From: Acidimicrobiales bacterium
GTDB taxonomy: Bacteria; Actinomycetota; Acidimicrobiia; Acidimicrobiales; GCA-2861595
Reading direction: 5' to 3'
DNA: 44,996 bases
Assembly (NCBI GenBank): GCA_036262515.1
Contig: DATAIT010000095.1
Coordinates: 1 to 44,996 of the forward strand
Part shown: one piece after another, positions 42,649 to 44,996 of the stretch
How the letters are laid out: every line of letters begins with the position of its first letter
Position numbering within the stretch: the first letter of the stretch is position 1
Position numbers and translations under genes: made by a program
Notes under the pieces: generated by a model
What the model saw: only the letters and a program-made list of their open reading frames with translations
Database searches by the model: none
Told to the model about the DNA's origin: nothing

Positions 42649-44396
42649 CAGTACTTGCGCTCCATGGGCAGGTAGGCGCCGGCCACGACCGGCTTGTACG
42701 ACAGGTGCACGGTGCCGTCCTCCTGCCTGGCCGCCAGGGTGTGGCGCATCCAGTGCTCGTCGTCCCGGGTGGGGTGATCGGTGCGGAAGTGGGCGCCCCG
42801 GCTCTCGGTGCGGGCCCGCGCGCTGACGACCGAGGCCTCGGCCAGGTCGAGCAGGTAGCCGAGCTCGAGGGCCTCGGTGAGGTCGTAGTTGAAGGTCGGG
42901 CCTTTGTCGTCGATGGTGACCTGCTCGTAGCGGGCCTGGAGCTCGTGGACCGCCTCGAGCGCCCCGGCCAGCAGCTCCTCGCTGCGGAACACGAAGGCCT
43001 TCTCCGTCATCGCCGCCTGGAGGTCCGCCCGGACGGCGCCGACCTTCTCCTTGCCCGCGCCCGATCTCACCGACTCGATCCGCTGCACCACCGGGTCGGC
43101 GGTGCCGGTCGGGAGCGCCGGCACCTCGTTGGCAGCCGCGAAGGCGGCCATGGCCGCCCCGCCCCGCTTGCCGAACACCACGATGTCGAGCAGGGAGTTC
43201 GTGCCGAGCCGGTTGGCCCCGTGCACGCTCACGCACGCGCACTCGCCGGCCGCGTACAGACCGGGGAACACCGTGCCGGGCCCGTCGACCACGACCTCGC
43301 CGGCCACGTTGGTGGGGATGCCGCCCATGGCGTAGTGCGCGGTCGGCTGGATCGGGATGGGTGCCGTCTTGGGCTCGATGCCGAGATAGGTGCGCACGAA
43401 CTCGGTGATGTCGGGAAGCTTCTCGTCGATCTGGGCAGGGGAGAGGTGCGTGAGGTCGAGATGCACGGCATCGGCTCCCTGGCCCACGCCGCGGCCCTCG
43501 AGCACCTCCGTCTGGATGGCCCGGCTCACCATGTCGCGGGGAGCGAGGTCCTTCACGGTGGGTGCGTAGCGCTCCATGAACCGCTCGCCCGAGGCGTTGC
43601 GCAGGATGCCGCCCTCGCCCCTGGCCGCCTCCGACAGCAGGATGCCCAGCTTGTAGATCCCGGTGGGATGGAACTGGAAGAACTCCATGTCCTGCATCGG
43701 GATGCCCCGGCGGTACAAGAGCCCGGGGCCGTCGCCGGTGAGGGTGTGGGCGTTGGAGGAGACCTTGAACATCTTGCCGAAGCCGCCCGTGGCGAACAGC
43801 GCCGCCTTGGTGTGGAACACGTGCAGGTCGCCGCTGGCCAGCTCGTAGGCGACGACGGCGGCGAGACGGCCGTCGGCGAAGGCGACGTCGAGGACCTGGA
43901 ACTCGTTGAAGAAGGTGACTCCCCGCGCCACGCACTGCTGGTAGAGCGTCTGCAGGATCATGTGCCCGGTGCGGTCGGACGAGTAGCACGCGCGCCGAAC
44001 GGGCGCCTCACCGTGGTTCCGGGTGTGGCCGCCGAAGCGGCGTTGGTCGATACGTCCCTCCGGCGTCCGGTTGAACGGGAGGCCGAAGTGCTCCAGCTCG
44101 ATGACGGCGTCGATGGCCTCGCGGCACATGATCTCGGCCGCCGGCTGGTCGACCAGGTAGTCGCCGCCCTTGATGGTGTCGAACAGGTGCCACTCCCACG
44201 AGTCGTCCTCGACGTTGGCCAGGGCCGCGCACATGCCTCCCTGGGCGGCTCCGGTATGGGACCGGGTGGGGTAGAGCTTGGTGAGGACGGCGGTGTGGCA
44301 TTTGCCGGCCGTCTCGATGGCGGCCCGGAGCCCCGCTCCTCCGGCGCCGACGATGACGGCGTCGTAGCGGTGCTGGTGGACCTTCACGGCGGCCAT
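42648..44396 (-). CDS. sdhA: Succinate dehydrogenase flavoprotein subunit
   Basis: The 582-residue flavoprotein has the FAD Rossmann loop YDAVIVGAGGAGLRAAIETA, the covalent-flavin His in TRSHTGAAQGGMCAAL, the substrate-site NRTPEGRIDQRRFGGHTRN, PTAHYAMGGIPTN, AGECACVSVHGANRLGTNSL and FRTDHPTRDDEHWMRHT. It oxidises succinate to fumarate. ATG 44396 is chosen because upstream in-frame codons run into the divergent ATPase gene. It is coupled to sdhB. No sdhC/sdhD precede it; the next gene upstream is on the other strand. Confidence 0.96.
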   Translation of the reverse strand: MAAVKVHQHRYDAVIVGAGGAGLRAAIETAGKCHTAVLTKLYPTRSHTGAAQGGMCAALANVEDDSWEWHLFDTIKGGDYLVDQPAAEIMCREAIDAVIELEHFGLPFNRTPEGRIDQRRFGGHTRNHGEAPVRRACYSSDRTGHMILQTLYQQCVARGVTFFNEFQVLDVAFADGRLAAVVAYELASGDLHVFHTKAALFATGGFGKMFKVSSNAHTLTGDGPGLLYRRGIPMQDMEFFQFHPTGIYKLGILLSEAARGEGGILRNASGERFMERYAPTVKDLAPRDMVSRAIQTEVLEGRGVGQGADAVHLDLTHLSPAQIDEKLPDITEFVRTYLGIEPKTAPIPIQPTAHYAMGGIPTNVAGEVVVDGPGTVFPGLYAAGECACVSVHGANRLGTNSLLDIVVFGKRGGAAMAAFAAANEVPALPTGTADPVVQRIESVRSGAGKEKVGAVRADLQAAMTEKAFVFRSEELLAGALEAVHELQARYEQVTIDDKGPTFNYDLTEALELGYLLDLAEASVVSARARTESRGAHFRTDHPTRDDEHWMRHTLAARQEDGTVHLSYKPVVAGAYLPMERKY

Positions 44397-44462
44397 CGTC
44401 GCACGCCGCGCCCGGGTTCGAGGACCCTGGGTGGGCGGTCGGGCGTTCTGCGGCGGCGCCCC

Positions 44463-44468
44463 TAGGCT
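44463..44468 (+). promoter_or_regulatory. Putative -10 of the ChlI-like ATPase gene
   Basis: TAGGCT ends 7 nt before ATG 44476; no Shine-Dalgarno sequence. Confidence 0.45.
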
Positions 44469-44475
44469 CGGCTGC

Positions 44476-44996
44476 ATGCCCGTGCGGCCCGCCACCCTGG
44501 GACAGCTCCGCTCGTCCGGCTGGCGTTCCGTGCCGGTGAAGGAGGAGGTGCGCCGCAACGCGGCGGCCCGTATCGCATCGGGGCGCCCGCTGGTGGACGG
44601 CGTGCTCGGCTACGACGACACGGTCCTCCCGCAGCTGGAGAACGCCCTCCTCGCCGGCCACGACGTCATCTTCCTGGGCGAACGCGGTCAGGCCAAGTCG
44701 CGGCTCATCCGCTCGCTGACCTGGCTGCTCGACGAGTGGCTGCCGGTCGTGGCCGGGTCGGAGATCAACGACGACCCTGAGCACCCGGTCTCGGCCGCGG
44801 CCCGGGCGGTGGTGGCCGACAAGGGCGACGACACGCCGATCGAATGGGTGCACCGCGACCGCCGGCTCGGCGAGAAGCTGGCCACGCCGGACACGTCGAT
44901 CGCCGATCTCATCGGGGAGGTCGACCCGATCCGCGTGGCCGAGGGCCGGTATCTCTCCGACGAGCTGACCCTGCACTACGGCCTCGTGCCCCGCAC
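44476..44996 (+). CDS. AAA+ ATPase, MoxR/magnesium-chelatase ChlI type (3' truncated by window)
   Basis: The first 173 residues are present; the gene runs off the right edge. It shows LVDGVLGYDDTVLPQLENAL, Walker A IFLGERGQAKSRLIRSLTWL, PVVAGSEINDDPEHPVS, EKLATPDTSIADLIGEVDPI and ELTLHYGLVPR. This agrees with the mycobacterial Rv0958-like family of sigma-54/ChlI-type ATPases annotated as magnesium chelatase subunits, which normally pair with a VWA-domain protein. Not a dedicated chlorophyll enzyme; probably a chaperone-like ATPase. ATG 44476 follows TAGGCT. It diverges from sdhA. Confidence 0.85.
   Translation, partial: MPVRPATLGQLRSSGWRSVPVKEEVRRNAAARIASGRPLVDGVLGYDDTVLPQLENALLAGHDVIFLGERGQAKSRLIRSLTWLLDEWLPVVAGSEINDDPEHPVSAAARAVVADKGDDTPIEWVHRDRRLGEKLATPDTSIADLIGEVDPIRVAEGRYLSDELTLHYGLVPR

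Noticed and set aside
44397-44558. An N-terminal extension of sdhA.
   Set aside because: It would overlap the divergent ATPase gene and adds residues unlike any SdhA start.

Overview
The window is about 45 kb of very GC-rich, densely coding chromosomal DNA from an actinobacterium, most likely the class Acidimicrobiia or a close uncultured relative. Pointers are tsaD-groES-groEL followed by guaB3 and guaA (gene order shared with mycobacteria), a gpgS-folP pair, a PcrA helicase carrying an intein, and a secreted peptidase with 42-residue GYWLVAxDGGVFxFG repeats. The taxonomic call is inference from family knowledge; no rRNA or tRNA gene was seen. Apart from the intein no mobile element was seen, and no CRISPR array.

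Layout. 1-6.5 kb: end of tsaD, a CIRCE-controlled groES-groEL with a small downstream gene, a GAF protein, a disordered protein, guaB3 and guaA. 6.5-12.9 kb: an ArsR regulator, an M15-type peptidase with six repeats, pcrA with its intein, a PadR regulator and a membrane-anchored unknown. 12.9-16.4 kb: a stand-alone cobalamin-binding mutase subunit coupled to sucC-sucD, then a methyltransferase. 16.5-21.4 kb: a cell-wall amidase and the tightly coupled purN-purH-folD-metF operon. 21.5-24.5 kb: an RsbW-like kinase, a PadR/HAAS membrane-protein pair, a decayed DUF1697 gene and a cysteine-containing HTH regulator. 24.5-26.9 kb (minus strand): folE-gpgS-folP. 27-32.9 kb: DUF2231 and ChaB proteins, icd, mdh-ogt, a DUF2087 regulator, a DUF2510 protein and an SCP2 protein. 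32.9-37.3 kb: a circularly permuted ATP-grasp / alpha-E / transglutaminase operon with a second, divergent transglutaminase. 37.4-41.8 kb: two unknowns, a two-receiver GGDEF protein and a membrane-anchored glycosidase-like protein. 41.9-45 kb: sdhA-sdhB and the start of a MoxR/ChlI-type ATPase.

The genes cover central metabolism: five TCA-cycle subunits or enzymes (sucC, sucD, icd, mdh, sdhAB), purine synthesis (purN, purH, guaA, guaB3) joined to folate one-carbon supply (folE, folD, metF, possibly folP), and a methylmalonyl-CoA entry into succinyl-CoA. Many genes begin 5-10 nt after a TA-N3-T hexamer and lack a Shine-Dalgarno sequence, which suggests widespread leaderless transcription. Several regulators have clear dyads beside their own promoters. 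The features most worth a second look are the PcrA intein, the ATP-grasp/alpha-E/double-transglutaminase locus (one transglutaminase has Cys where the catalytic His is expected), the atypical FolP beside GpgS, and the nested palindromes upstream of two regulators.
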